Below are positions 14,385 through 25,577 of a stretch of DNA of 64,000 nucleotides, one piece after another (within the stretch, counting starts at the first letter, position 1; each line of letters opens with the position of its first letter). Both the position numbers and the translations under genes were made by a program. Origin of the DNA: Sinonovacula constricta (taxonomy: Eukaryota > Mollusca > Bivalvia > Cardiida > Solecurtidae); contig CM017567.1 of assembly GCA_007844125.1 (NCBI GenBank), forward strand, positions 18,826,037-18,890,036, given 5' to 3'. The notes beneath the pieces are model-generated. The model worked only from the letters and a program-made list of their open reading frames with translations. It was not told where the DNA came from and did not search any database.

Positions 14385-14771
14385 GTCACCACAATATCAT
14401 TTTATTTGTGTTTATTCGTGTTATAGTGTAATTAGAAGAAAATATTTGCACAAAGCTCTTTACCAGAATCCATCAATGTTTAAATTTATTGACTATTGGA
14501 ATTCAAGGAATAAAGTAGAACTTCTGAAATTATCTATGTTTGTTAAAGATGCTCTTGATATAAGAAATACTATTCTAAATGTTAACAGTTAATATGAACT
14601 GGTTGTGTTTGTCCTCATACATGTTTTACGATCTAATAGGTTTCACTTGTAATTATGTGTTATCCAGTTACTGTATAACTATCACATGACATTGTTATAT
14701 TTGTAATATTGTATATGGAGAAGACAATGTACTTTGTACACGTCTTAAATAAATTATGTCCTGTTCTGTTC
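14385..14771 (+). pseudogene. 5'-truncated LINE: reverse transcriptase ORF C-terminal end plus 3' UTR
   Basis: The plus-strand frame ending at 14592 contains YHFICVYSCYSVIRRKYL, then NPSMFKFIDYW, then LSMFVKDALDIRN. From memory this layout resembles the extreme C-terminus of non-LTR retrotransposon ORF2 proteins in molluscs: a YHF-type zinc-knuckle-like region, then PSxxKFI, then a short helix before the stop. The endonuclease and reverse transcriptase domains are absent, so this would be a 5'-truncated insertion, the usual fate of LINE copies. The non-coding tail after the stop ends near 14771 in ATGTCCTGTTCTGTTC, a plausible LINE 3' terminus. I cannot assign a clade. A chance frame is possible but less likely given the combination of motifs. 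Confidence 0.5.
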
Positions 14772-15392
14772 ACATCGGAGTCCAGACTGGATACTTATAT
14801 GTAAAAATAGCTTTCACTAATGCAATTAGTTATGCGACCGCAATGTTTCATTACATCCAAATATTTAAGGGATGTGAAACGAATTAGATAAATGACTCGA
14901 TTGAACACGTGAGAATTAACGGAACTCAGACAATGGTAGGTGTTCCCTAATATCACTGGGTAAACTTTCTATTTTATATTATGCTTGCTTTCTACAATAT
15001 GACTAAATTATTGCTTGTTACTCAAAACTGCTCTATTTTTGTGTGTATTTCGTCCAAAAGGCCAATCCTATTGATTTCTTTAAGGTAAACATGTTATTGG
15101 TATCTAATAATTTTGTGTCAAAGAAATGGCATTATCGTTGTGTGGCGCTAAATAGCATTCGACAGATTTTTTAAACGATTTAACAAATAATGAAGACCTT
15201 CTTTCCATATGGTTATGTTTGCTTCTATTTGTTGGTTCAAATGTCAGCCTTGGATAAAAGTACTGGAAGCCATAGTAATAAATGACTTCAATAATCAGTT
15301 AAAATGGAAACCGCCTCTGCAAAATATACGACCTTTGTTAAATCCGTTCGCAACACTAATCTATTTTTAGACGAAGCAGTTAGAATCGAGTT
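14772..15392. other. AT-rich sequence between LINE relic and minisatellite
   Basis: Nothing recognised. Confidence 0.4.
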
Positions 15393-16499
15393 CACTGACT
15401 AGACCGTTTTTAGACCAAACCTTGATAATGTATAGGACTGTTTAGGAACCAGCCTTTAGCGTGTAGCAAACTGACGTAGATGTTTTTAGACCAAGACTTG
15501 AGTATGTACCTAACTGACTAAGATGTTTTAAAATCAATCTTTGAGTATGTTGCTTACTGACTGGAATCTTTTAAAATTAAGACTTGAATATGTGGCTTCA
15601 TAGGGAGTGGTAAAATCAAGATGTGAGTATTGAGTACTGATTAGAATGTTTTAAGACCAAGACTTAAGTATGTAGCTAACTGATTAGGATGTGTTAAGAT
15701 CAAGACTTGAGTATGTAGCTAACTGATTAGGATGTGTTAAGACCAAGACTTGAGTATGTAGCTAACTGATTAGGATGTGTTAAGACCAAGACTTGAGTAT
15801 GTAGCTAACTGACTAGGATGTTTTAAGACCAAGACTTGAGTATGTAGCTAACTGATTTGAATGTTTTAAGAACAAGACTTGAGTATGTGGCTAACTGATT
15901 AGAATGTTTTAAGACCAAGACTTGAGTATGTAGCTAACTGATTAGGATGTTTTAAGACCAAGACTTGAGTATGTAGCTAACTGATTAGGATGTTTTAAGA
16001 CCAAGACTTGAGTATGCAGCTAACTGACTAGGATGTTTTAAGACCAAGACTTGAGTATGTAGCTAACTGATTTGAATGTTTTAAGACCAAGACTTGAGTA
16101 TGTGGCTAACTGATTAGAATGTTTTAAGACCAAGACTTGAGTATGTAGCTAACTGATTAGAATGTTTTAAGACCAAGACTTGAGTATGTAGCTAACTGAT
16201 TAGAATGTTTTAAGACCAAGACTTGAGTATGTAGCTAACTGATTAGAATGTTTTAAGACCAAGACTTGAGTATGCAGCTAACTGATTAGAATGTTTTAAG
16301 ACCAAGACTTGAGTATGCAGCTAACTGATTAGAATGTTTTAAGACCAAGACTTGAGTATGTAGCTAACTGATTAGAATGTTTTAAGACCAAGACTTGAGT
16401 ATGTAGCTAACTGATTAGAATGTTTTAAGACCAAGACTTGAGTATGTAGCTAACTGACTAGGATGTTTTAAGAATAACACTTCATTATGTAGCTAACTT
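15393..16499. repeat. Minisatellite, 43-bp unit, about 25 copies
   Basis: Tandem 43-bp units with the core GTTTTAAGACCAAGACTTGA followed by GTATGTAGCTAACTGATTAG. The first four or five units (15393-15650) are strongly diverged and one is irregular in length. The middle and right units are nearly identical. That pattern fits turnover concentrated in the interior, with old units left at one edge. The unit length is not a multiple of three, so no frame stays open. There are no unique spacers, so it is not a CRISPR-type array. Confidence 0.96.
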
Positions 16500-18550
16500 T
16501 CTCTTTGAACACTCCATTGTCCTAAGCTTGCACAATCTACACCTTTATTACGCGAGCAATGCGCTGTACAGCGAAATTATCATAGCACAAGTACACTAGC
16601 GACATGTAAATTCCCAGAAATGTTTGACTTAGGGAGATATTGATGCTAGCAATGGTGCCTCGCGCCAGTATGAGTTAGAATGGGTCTCTTGAGGTTCGAC
16701 TAAAATTGGATTATTCATATGCGCATTGGTGTTCAACATATTAAGGCACGGTGTCATTTAGTCCATAACAATTAACACCGTACTATAACCTTTTTTTTAA
16801 TATTTTCATGGTCTCAGATTCATTTTTTTTTTTGGTTGTTGGTTATATTATATTTTTAATTCCATCTGTAGTGATATTTTGTGAATTAAAAATATGATAA
16901 TCATTTTTGGTTCTGTAATGTATTGTTGAGAATTATGTACAATTAGTTCAATCCAAATAATTCACACTCACAGAACGAGAAATATATATGCAGAGAAAAC
17001 ATTGTTTTAGATAAATAAGAAACATCGTCTGTCGTTGTTTTCTCACTGACTGTCAGTGGTATCTGAAACAACATGGTATTTATTTTTAAATGGTTCAAAC
17101 AGTACCAAACACAGAACCCAGCTTTGCATTGTCATTTGTGAATCACGTAATCTAGTCATTACAAAGTTGCTCAGAAATAGGAAGATTTTCTATTTCTACC
17201 TAATGCCATTGTAAACCATTAACTACCAAAATACTAAAAATTAATTATATTCTTAGAATCACATAAACTGCATGACCGTTTTCTCAAAATGGGAACTTTT
17301 GTAAAAAAAACAAAATATTTCGAATAAGAATCATGTCTTGGAACGATAAGAATCTCAGAGTCCGCATTTAACACATAGAGACTAGTTTTAGGTGTTTTTA
17401 GTCGAATATGTTGTAAACGTTTCTCCACCGAACAAAAACATATAATTGAACGACCTAAACGGTACCATTAAGTTATTAACGGCCATTGAAAAATAATGTA
17501 TATGTATACGATGGAAAATTGGGAAAATTTAAACACAAACTAGCTTCTTATCTAAAAATCTCATACAACAGCGCCATTAAAGAAAACATTAATTTCACAT
17601 CTTTAAGGTTGCAGTTCCCTTTGCTTATGTTGCTGGACCATTATGTTTATGTAAATGAGAAATTGATTCGACAATTTGGATCATTGTGTCACAACAATTA
17701 AGACATTTGTAACGACTTGTATAAGGGATCCGTTGTAACCCGAGATACTTAATGGACCTTAGAAATTGTGTATAGAATATATTTATGTATCTTATTGCAG
17801 ACTAAATTAATTCTGTAGACTTAAAATAATATTCCGAGAGTTTTAATTCAATATAAAAAGAGGCTGGATTGCTAAAACCGTTCCAAATAAGGTGTCGATT
17901 GTTTAGTTAGTTCAATTATGTATTTTTGCCAACAAAGTCTATAATACATGTAAAATGTTCTTTTTTGTCAACTGACAGAGTGTGATCAGATAAGATTCTA
18001 TTTGTTTTAATAAAGTTTGTAACTGAAGACGACGAAGAAAACGTGTTGCCTGATCATGGCGATGCAAAAACGTAACATAACGTACGCGCAAAGTAATGAA
18101 AGCATGAATAAAATATGTAATCTGATCTTACCAAGTATAACACAGTATTTGACATAGTATATGACAACGAAATGCTTATCTGAAGTAAATCAATAAGATT
18201 GTCTTTCTAGAAGAAATTCACACCAAACATTAAGCCGTTTCGGATACCAAGCAATATTTAGTCATATTAAAGCTATAACAATAATGTAACCCTGTCGAAT
18301 TAAGTATGAATGTCATTTACATATTTACGTTGCTATTTTAAACCAACCCAAAATATGTAGATATATATTATCATTACACATGGACAGTTCTAGCCAAATG
18401 GCACATTGTTTGTATTAGTTTTTCTTTGTTATGACAAATGAATTATAACAAATATCGAATATATCCAAGATAGTAACCATAATATTTTTTTGTAAAAAGA
18501 TAACAAACTTATTAACAGATTCCAGTTTTAAAGTCACTTTAAATGTCCAT
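16500..18550. other. AT-rich non-coding stretch
   Basis: Short T runs occur near 16790-16845. Nothing else is recognised. Frames at 17234-17428 (minus) and 17486-17701 (plus) have no recognisable motif. Confidence 0.45.
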
Positions 18551-18610
18551 GATATGATACTATATTATATATGATATGATGCGATATATGATATGATATA
18601 TGATATGATG
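18551..18610. repeat. Short GATAT/ATGATATG imperfect tandem
   Basis: About 60 bp of imperfect repeats of ATGATATG and ATATGATAT type. Probably a decaying simple repeat. Confidence 0.8.
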
Positions 18611-19400
18611 GCTTATACAACGGTGCTGAAGTGTTTTCATACTGCTATAATAATTTCTAGCAATATAAACATTACGGTGAATAGTTCTGAAAACGTCTTT
18701 CTCAATTTGTAAAATCGAAGATTTGTATTAACAATGTACTTGTTATAAACCAATTTCTGCCAATAAAATCTTAGAAAAAAATTCATACAAATTTGGTAAG
18801 CTGGGTAATATAATTCCCATGTGATGTAGCATGATATAAATCATTATCGAGGGATGAATAATTTATATTGTTGAAGTTGAAATTTCTCTTTTCATAGACT
18901 TTGGTGCAGTAGATGCCTAGAAATGTTGTTTTTAGAATATCAAGAATATAGGAATATACTTTATATAAGTTAAACTCATGTCGATACATCCATTGACTCA
19001 TTTAAGATAAGATACAATTATAAGAAGTTCGTTTAAATAGTGTGACGTTAAACGGAAATCTCCTGTAACATGGCTTTGGGTAGGCAGGATAGCGTTATCG
19101 TAACTTCACGTTGTAAGTAATAAATGTGTAATCACAAGTACATTGTTGGTTACCAGAAAAAATAAATAACATCATGTGTCAATAAGGTGTTATCACGTTT
19201 AAAGGAAACGTTATCAGGTAGGAAACATAAACCTTTACAAACGCCCATTCAATGCCACATGGTCGATTTATCTAATGATACAATGATTGAAAAATGCATT
19301 CCTTCCGTTGTAAACATCTCTGCGCATGAGCAGTTGTTTTTAATGAATGATAATAATTTGGTCTTAATTATATCATCGCTGGGACATTTTGTGTTCAAAT
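18611..19400. other. AT-rich sequence without recognised features
   Basis: A 71-codon plus frame at 19187-19402 (LSRLKETLSGRKHKP near its start) has mixed composition but no domain I recognise. It runs straight into the repeat copy at 19401. Confidence 0.4.
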
Positions 19401-19675
19401 AGATCGTTTTTCTTTTCATTGCTTGCATTTGAGAAACTCGCCAGGAAGTGCGAGGTTAGAGCTCTGTAAAACCGGTTTAAGTATCTCAGTCGGTCCATAT
19501 TGCCGACTGACCGTTCCAAGGCGGTAACTGTCGGGTTTGCTCTTTTCGTTAAATGACACATCAAAAATTTGTTCTTACTTTTCGCTTGGCTTGCATGCGA
19601 AATACCTTTGTTCTGTGCCTTTCCAGAGTTTGGTATATGTTGCAATGCTCATAGGACTTTGTCATATATTCTTAT
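19401..19675 (+). repeat. SINE-like family copy, full length
   Basis: A good reference copy. It begins AGATCGTTTTTCTTTTCATT, contains GGAAGTGCGAGGTTAGAGCT, then the hairpin AGTCGGT/GCCGACT (one G-T wobble) and GGTAACTGTCGGGTTTGCTC. It ends ATAGGACTTTGTCATATATT. The antisense strand holds an open frame (19373-19645) that resembles one in the copy at 33088-33340. Confidence 0.88.
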
Positions 19676-22499
19676 AAAGAATTGTTTTGAGTCCTAATAT
19701 CTGTGGATATGTGTGAAACTAAAATGGGACATATATTGTTCAACGTTGTACAATCACATCTCAGTTTTTTTATGATATTTTTAAATTACGACGCTGTCGT
19801 GTTCATTTTCACTGTATTAACTGTTGCAAGATACTCCTTTTAAAATAGTATTTGAAACAGTTGTCCCAATTGCGATCGTGATTAGCTATTTCCAGTCATA
19901 GATTTTGTGATTCTCCCAAAAGTCAATTGATAAAGTTTCTAGTTGTAGTCGAGACAAAAGTTAAATGTTTATACATATCATTGCAATATCTCTAAAACGT
20001 TTTTCGTCTTCCTTCATTAAAATATAGAATTCGTAGACTTGAGCTACTATAATACTTTTAACAAGGGGAACTGCCCTTTTAAAGACAAACAACAATTATG
20101 TTCGAGCTGTTGTAAGGTTTTAGTCGTGGGAACCATTAAGGAATTGTTTAACTGAAACAAACCAACAGTCTTCTTTTTCATATTGTTGTTACTTAAGTTT
20201 GTGGCCGTTATACTTAAATGCCAGCATAGGATACAGGTAATAAATTGAGGGTTAAAAAATTTCCTAAAAGCAAAAGAAAATTGAATCTGCCTCATTTCTA
20301 TTACAACCATGAGCAACACAAAATGTAGACAAAGCTTTTATTAAAACTTGTCTTTTCTAAACAGTTATCTATCTAAACATTTTACAAGCTTAATTTGATA
20401 CTTTATAATAGTTTTGTGAACGTAATACCTGTTTTTAAAGGCATAATAGATAAGTTGCAAGTAATATAAAGTGCTATTGTGATTTTAAGCATTCCATTTC
20501 TTCACTTAGTTACGTGATAAATTTAAAAGGGAGCTATAATAAGAATATATGAAAGGTCCTGTGGGCATTAAACATGGGCTGTTTCTGTTTTAAATATCAA
20601 GTAAAATTATTCATGTTTCTGGCTATAATTATTTGTAATTCCATTGTACGATACTGCTAGCATAAAGTTAAACTATTTAGGTTATTATAATAAAAATAAA
20701 TCGCTTCAATAAATCAGATAAATTTGATAAGTCTGCTTGTTATAAGGAAAGAAAAACATTTTTAATTTTCATTATTTTCTTATACATTTTATGTAAACTT
20801 TTTGGCGTTATGAAATAAATTCCAAACTGAAATATTGAAAAAAGATTTATTGCCTTAACCTTGCAAAATTTATTGTTTTAATTGTAGAACCTGTGCCTTT
20901 CTGAATGGACCAAATCGGCGAAAATGCTAAATCATAAAAGCAGTGAATAATTACATTACGGCAATGGTTGTTGCCTAGCCTAATTAAGATATTCAATAAA
21001 TCAACGATATGAGTCTCTTAAAAGTAACCGAAATCAGGAAAATGAATATACAACATGGTGTTCATGTTTAACATACCAACCGCGTGAGTTCATAAGTCAG
21101 TACACAAATAATAAATACAGTGCTTGACATTTTCTGCTGTATTTCTTGCTCTCTTTATCAAGCCGTCTTTAAATGATTTCAACAAGACGGAAATTTTAAA
21201 ATCCCTACTTGAACAATACAGCGTACCAAACAATTACAAATGTTAAATCAGTGGTAGCGTAAACCAGTCCTGTATAATGGTATTGACGTTACACAATTAC
21301 ACTGGCGACAGGTTCAATCATGAAAAAAGCGAATCATGACGACATTTAGGCGAGGATAGGTGCGGAGTGCCAGCATCATGATTATTTCATTAATAAGCGA
21401 GTACCTTAAAATTCTACAAAAAGCAGGAAATTCTGAACATTGTGCTCCTGTTTAACTTACTAAATACTTGTTGACATTAAGTATGTACAAATAAACATAA
21501 CGCTGTAGTCTCATTTCATTTTCTTATTGCTGGTTACAGTCATTTACAGCGTTATGTTGTGAATTTAAGTGCACCATATTTGTGCTTGTTTAACAATAAT
21601 CTTTATGTTCGATAATGCATGAGTAAATCTGTTTTGTGTAAAACAATTTTAATCTTCTCACAAAACTACACAGCAGTCTCAGATAACAGCATAAAACTAA
21701 CACAATAGATCTTGCGATTACAAAATTCGAAAATGATTACAAGATTTATGGTCATAAGGTTAACACTAATTCAAAGTATTGAATAGTTTAATAGTAGTGA
21801 CACTCAAGTAATATATTATATAATGTACATCATAAATTATTTATATTACATAATAAGGTTTGAAACTGGTGAATAAATAATAAAATAATAGCAGCAGGCA
21901 ACCTGAAAAAAAACAACTCACAACAGGAAAATTCTTGCCGCGACCAGGCTACAAGGGGTTGGTAAGGGGTTGTTGAGTTACAAGTCAGTGACCTTTGCCA
22001 CATGCCACCCACTATTGCTCTTCTAGTCTATCTATTTTATTTTATTGTCGTAAATTATTTTTGCCCGTCAATCTTTCAGTAAAATGAGAAATGGTTTAGA
22101 TGTGCTCAATAAGAGATTTGTAAAGAATATTTATACAGATACGTTTTAAAATTATTGGGCCTTTAAAATTGAAAGATTTCTAGATTGCCATTCGTTTTTT
22201 TTATTTTTGCAAAGATGGTTAGTCGTATCGACGTTTCATTTCAAATTTAAATTGTTTCATGGTTTTCATGTCAGTCTGTTTGCCCGAAGTGTGCTTTATT
22301 AGAATTGTAGGTTCTATCAACCAAATATTCGAGCCATTGTCATACTTTTAAGAAATTCCATGCACACCAGTCTGACCTGGTTTTTTCTTGCTCCAGACTT
22401 GTGATGAATTATAAGATTTAAGATTCTTAATTGTTTTGACTGTTAATAACAGCAGAAATATGCCATGTGAGTAGCAAACTTTAAAAAAGTCCTCCGAGA
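19676..22499. other. AT-rich non-coding stretch
   Basis: Contains one diverged copy of the CGACATTTAGGCGAG motif near 21335. The minus-strand frame at 21830-22012 includes CTTGTAACTC, also seen near 55772 and 58108. That could be a remnant of a tRNA-derived element but is too short to call. Confidence 0.45.
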
Positions 22500-22725
22500 A
22501 TTACCACATATATTCACATTCAAACTACCACTAGACTAAGACATATACACATGTTTATGTAAAAGTAACTAAAACACTGAGACTAGACATAAAATAAATA
22601 GAGAAAATCTAACGGTTACTGGCTTGTAATGGCCAATCGGCATAAAGGACCTTGCAATGGCCAGTTAGCATAAAGAACCGACGGGGTGCTTCGAATACAG
22701 TTAATAAAGAGCTCTTTGTTGTTGT
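22500..22725 (-). repeat. SINE-like family copy, diverged
   Basis: On the minus strand the copy keeps GAGCTCTTTATTAACTGT, GCACCCCGTCGGTTC and the later GTAACCGTTAG block in family order. A segment of about 30 bp (AATGGCCAATCGGCATAAAG on plus, and its near repeat AATGGCCAGTTAGCATAAAG) is tandemly doubled around the hairpin region. Confidence 0.6.
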
Positions 22726-23319
22726 TATTTACTAAGGGGCGAATCGTGTAACTAAAAAGTCAATGTGCAATCAAAATTATGCAAGGTCAATAATGATATT
22801 GAAGACGATTCAACTTATGAATTAATTGTAACTTGTTTGAAAGATTTGTTTACTGCATTAAAAATTTTAATTACGTCTATCGTTGATTCGAAATTCGAAT
22901 ATTAATTTAATTGAAACACAGCCCTCTATACACGTGTCTTTTCTTAGTCCTAGATTTACGATGAAATTAACTTTAAAGATGGCCACCAGAAGTGAAAATA
23001 TTAAAAGCTGAACATTCTGTTATGGTATATTATCTTACATTATATTCTTAACGTCTTGAAAATGTGGCCTTATACTTATTACAATTAAAACAAACCCCTG
23101 CTAGCTTTTGACGTCTCCGTGTTTTGTAACTTGTGTATTTAAATTGAATGCGTATACGTGGTCTGCTATAATGATCGAATAAAAATAACGATTTCTAATT
23201 TAATTAATCCTATCAGGGTTTTTTTTTATTTTATGACGTCACTGCTTGGTTCTAGATAAACGTCATCTCGATGACAGTGTTGTTGCAACTTGAAATTTAC
23301 TTTTCACTGTTTGTAGTTG
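22726..23319. other. AT-rich sequence without recognised features
   Basis: A TGACGTCA palindrome occurs near 23234. Nothing else was noted. Confidence 0.4.
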
Positions 23320-23585
23320 GGAAAATATCATCAGGACGTACGAGGTAAACATTCTGTTAAACTAAATAACGAACATTAGTCGAATCTTTGGCCGACTGAC
23401 CGTCCCTATCCGAAAACTGTTGCGTTTGTTGTTGTTTTTTTTCTCTTTTTTATTATTTTCGTAACATCTGGGTGTTTTTGGCACTCTTACATGTTGATTG
23501 TATTAGGTGTACCTATGTCTACTCTATTGGCAGTGTTTATATATGTTGCAAAGCTCATAGGGTCTTGCCATTTTTTCTAATAAAT
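23320..23585 (+). repeat. SINE-like family copy, strongly diverged
   Basis: Keeps GACGTACGAGGTAAACATTC, then GGCCGACTGACCGTCC, then CTGTTGCGTTTG. The tail carries TATGTTGCAAAGCTCATAGG. The left arm of the hairpin is eroded. Confidence 0.65.
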
Positions 23586-24104
23586 GTCTGTGGTGAAAAA
23601 TCATTCCTTAATTTTACAGACTGCCTAATCTGTTCTATCCTTTGTTATTCCAGGTGATGTAAAGTGTCGCTGCGGTTCTCAAAACCCGGGATACCATGGC
23701 TACGGGTTCGGACCCTCCGCCAGTGGGCAGCTATAGCTTGTTCCGCAGTCAGGTACTTATGTCTCATGCATTAGAAAAACTTAGATTCACTATACTTACA
23801 GATAAATCTTAGGCCATTCACACTGGAAACGTCTGGTTGGATGATTTAAATAACGCTTACTGAATCTATTTAAGATAACATAAAGAACTAGACGCTTCTT
23901 GCAGTGTAAACATTCTCACATAAAATGTCTTTTAATTCGCCGATTGCGGCACAGTATTTGTCTCATCTCTTCGAAAATTGCCGTAAATGCTATAGAAATT
24001 GTCGAAGCTTTATTTGGAAGAAAAAAGCAATATGACATCATGTGCATTATTCGAGCGCAAAACTGTGGGGAAAAGGGATTTGCAGAAAAAATATAGTTAT
24101 CACT
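23586..24104. other. Sequence just outside the left duplication copy
   Basis: A local GC-richer patch at 23650-23760 contains GGGTTCGGACCCTCC, a B-box-like string, but no matching A box or tRNA fold is convincing. I do not see this stretch repeated before the right copy. Confidence 0.4.
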
Positions 24105-24864
24105 ATTTATGTATGCAGCCCATTGTAGAATACAGTGTTTTTGCTATTTTTATGACGATTACAATAATATGAGTAGTGCAATATTCACTTCTAAATCAAA
24201 CGCGAAGCCGGTCCGACAAAGACGCCGTATCAGCTCCTGGACAGAAATACTGACAACAGCCCAATAGGGTCGAAACTATTCTTCGGCCTTTCCTATTAAC
24301 CTGTCAAGAATATTAAGACCCCTTCAAGTGAACAGTTTCTGTTGTCCTGTTTTGTAATTTCATAATGATAAAAAAAATCAACAGGCACAATGCACTTCCT
24401 GAGTTATTATTCTTCCGCAGTATCATGATGTGAAATATCGCTATTTCCATTAGCCTCCCGCAATATTTTATTAGGAAGTGTTGAAGCAATTTTACATCCT
24501 GGGAACGTTATTCTGATCCAAACAAAAGCACAAAGCAGTATATTATCTTTATTCGCAAACTGATTATCAAATTATTCATATTGATTCGTTACTAGTTATT
24601 TTTTATAAATGAATTATTATTAAAAATATTTTTAAATAGGTAAGCCACTTTTCATTTGTTTTCATCATATCCACCTCTTTGTAGAATTTTTCCAGCATTT
24701 ATCTTTTAACACGTTAAAACACGCCCCTTAATTATTGTCATATTTACCTCTTTAATAATTAGACTATTTGATAAATAGGTAAATAAGAAAAGATCCTATC
24801 AAAATCTCCACAGATATTTAAATTTAATCTTCCCCTAGACAAAGGCAAAAAGGGTGAATGATCA

Positions 24865-24985
24865 CTGCAACATATATTAAAATTTGAAAAGGCACATGAT
24901 ACAGTTATTCACATGCAAGGCAAAATGTAAAAGTAAGAACAAATCTAAGATGAGTCATTTAACAAAAGAGCATCCCGGCAAACAT
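24865..24985 (-). repeat. SINE-like family fragment (tail half)
   Basis: Minus-strand fragment with TGCAACATATATTAAAATTT, then AAATGTAAAAGTAAGAACAA and ATTTAACAAAAGAG on plus. These match the tail of the family in reverse. The hairpin half is missing. The corresponding place in the right copy holds (TTTA)n sequence instead. Confidence 0.7.
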
Positions 24986-25527
24986 GTTTAAGCGTCACAT
25001 CTTATAAGTCTTGTACTGTATATTCTTACTGTGACTACCAAACCACAATACTGAACCTGCCGTCTATTGAACAAGGGTGTTACAATCTATAACACGTTTC
25101 TTTGGGAAATAGAATAATTTACATATATATGAAATTTCTTTAAATAGTCGCTGATTTCGAACTTAACAGGAAAAGTATGTATTATACAAAATTGCATGTT
25201 AATCATGTTTTTTTCCATATTAAATCTCATACGTTGTGATATTGTTTATAATTAAACATTATCATAATTAATAATTAGTATAGGAACAGTTTGATTTATT
25301 TTCTCCATATACTTTGCAAAAATAGAAGAGGCCACGTGTTTAATTCAAGTAGAAACTATATATGTGTCAACATACATAAGTTTAACCCTACTCATTTATC
25401 GATTGAGAAACAACTTCCCCCAACTTAAATTATTCTTTCTAATTTGCAACTAGTGCTTTAATATTAACTTGCTGGAGAAATACAACAATTAATCATTCTC
25501 AATTACTTATATCGCGGGTCGGTTTTT

Positions 25528-25577
25528 GGGTTTCAAACACAGCATCTCAGATCCGGACTCTTGACCACTAGACCACG
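25528..25577 (-). repeat. tRNA-derived SINE head (relic)
   Basis: The reverse complement reads GGTCTAGTGGTCAAGAGTCC and continues to GTGTTTGAAACCC. It resembles a pol III A box and a decayed B box about 30 bp apart. The paralogous relic at 40197-40252 shows it predates the segmental duplication. Confidence 0.55.

Noticed and set aside
15393..16499. Resemblance to a CRISPR array
   Set aside because: The 43-bp units abut directly with no unique spacers, and the sequence is eukaryotic.
19187..19402. 71-codon frame starting LSRLKETLSGRKHK
   Set aside because: Mixed composition but no known domain, and it runs into a repeat copy.
21950..21990. CTTGTAACTC on minus, like a tRNA-Thr anticodon loop
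   Set aside because: The anticodon stem does not pair and there is no B box. The same string near 58108 also lacks context.
23705..23725. GGGTTCGGACCC resembling a T arm
   Set aside because: The surrounding sequence does not form a tRNA, and no SINE ends were found.
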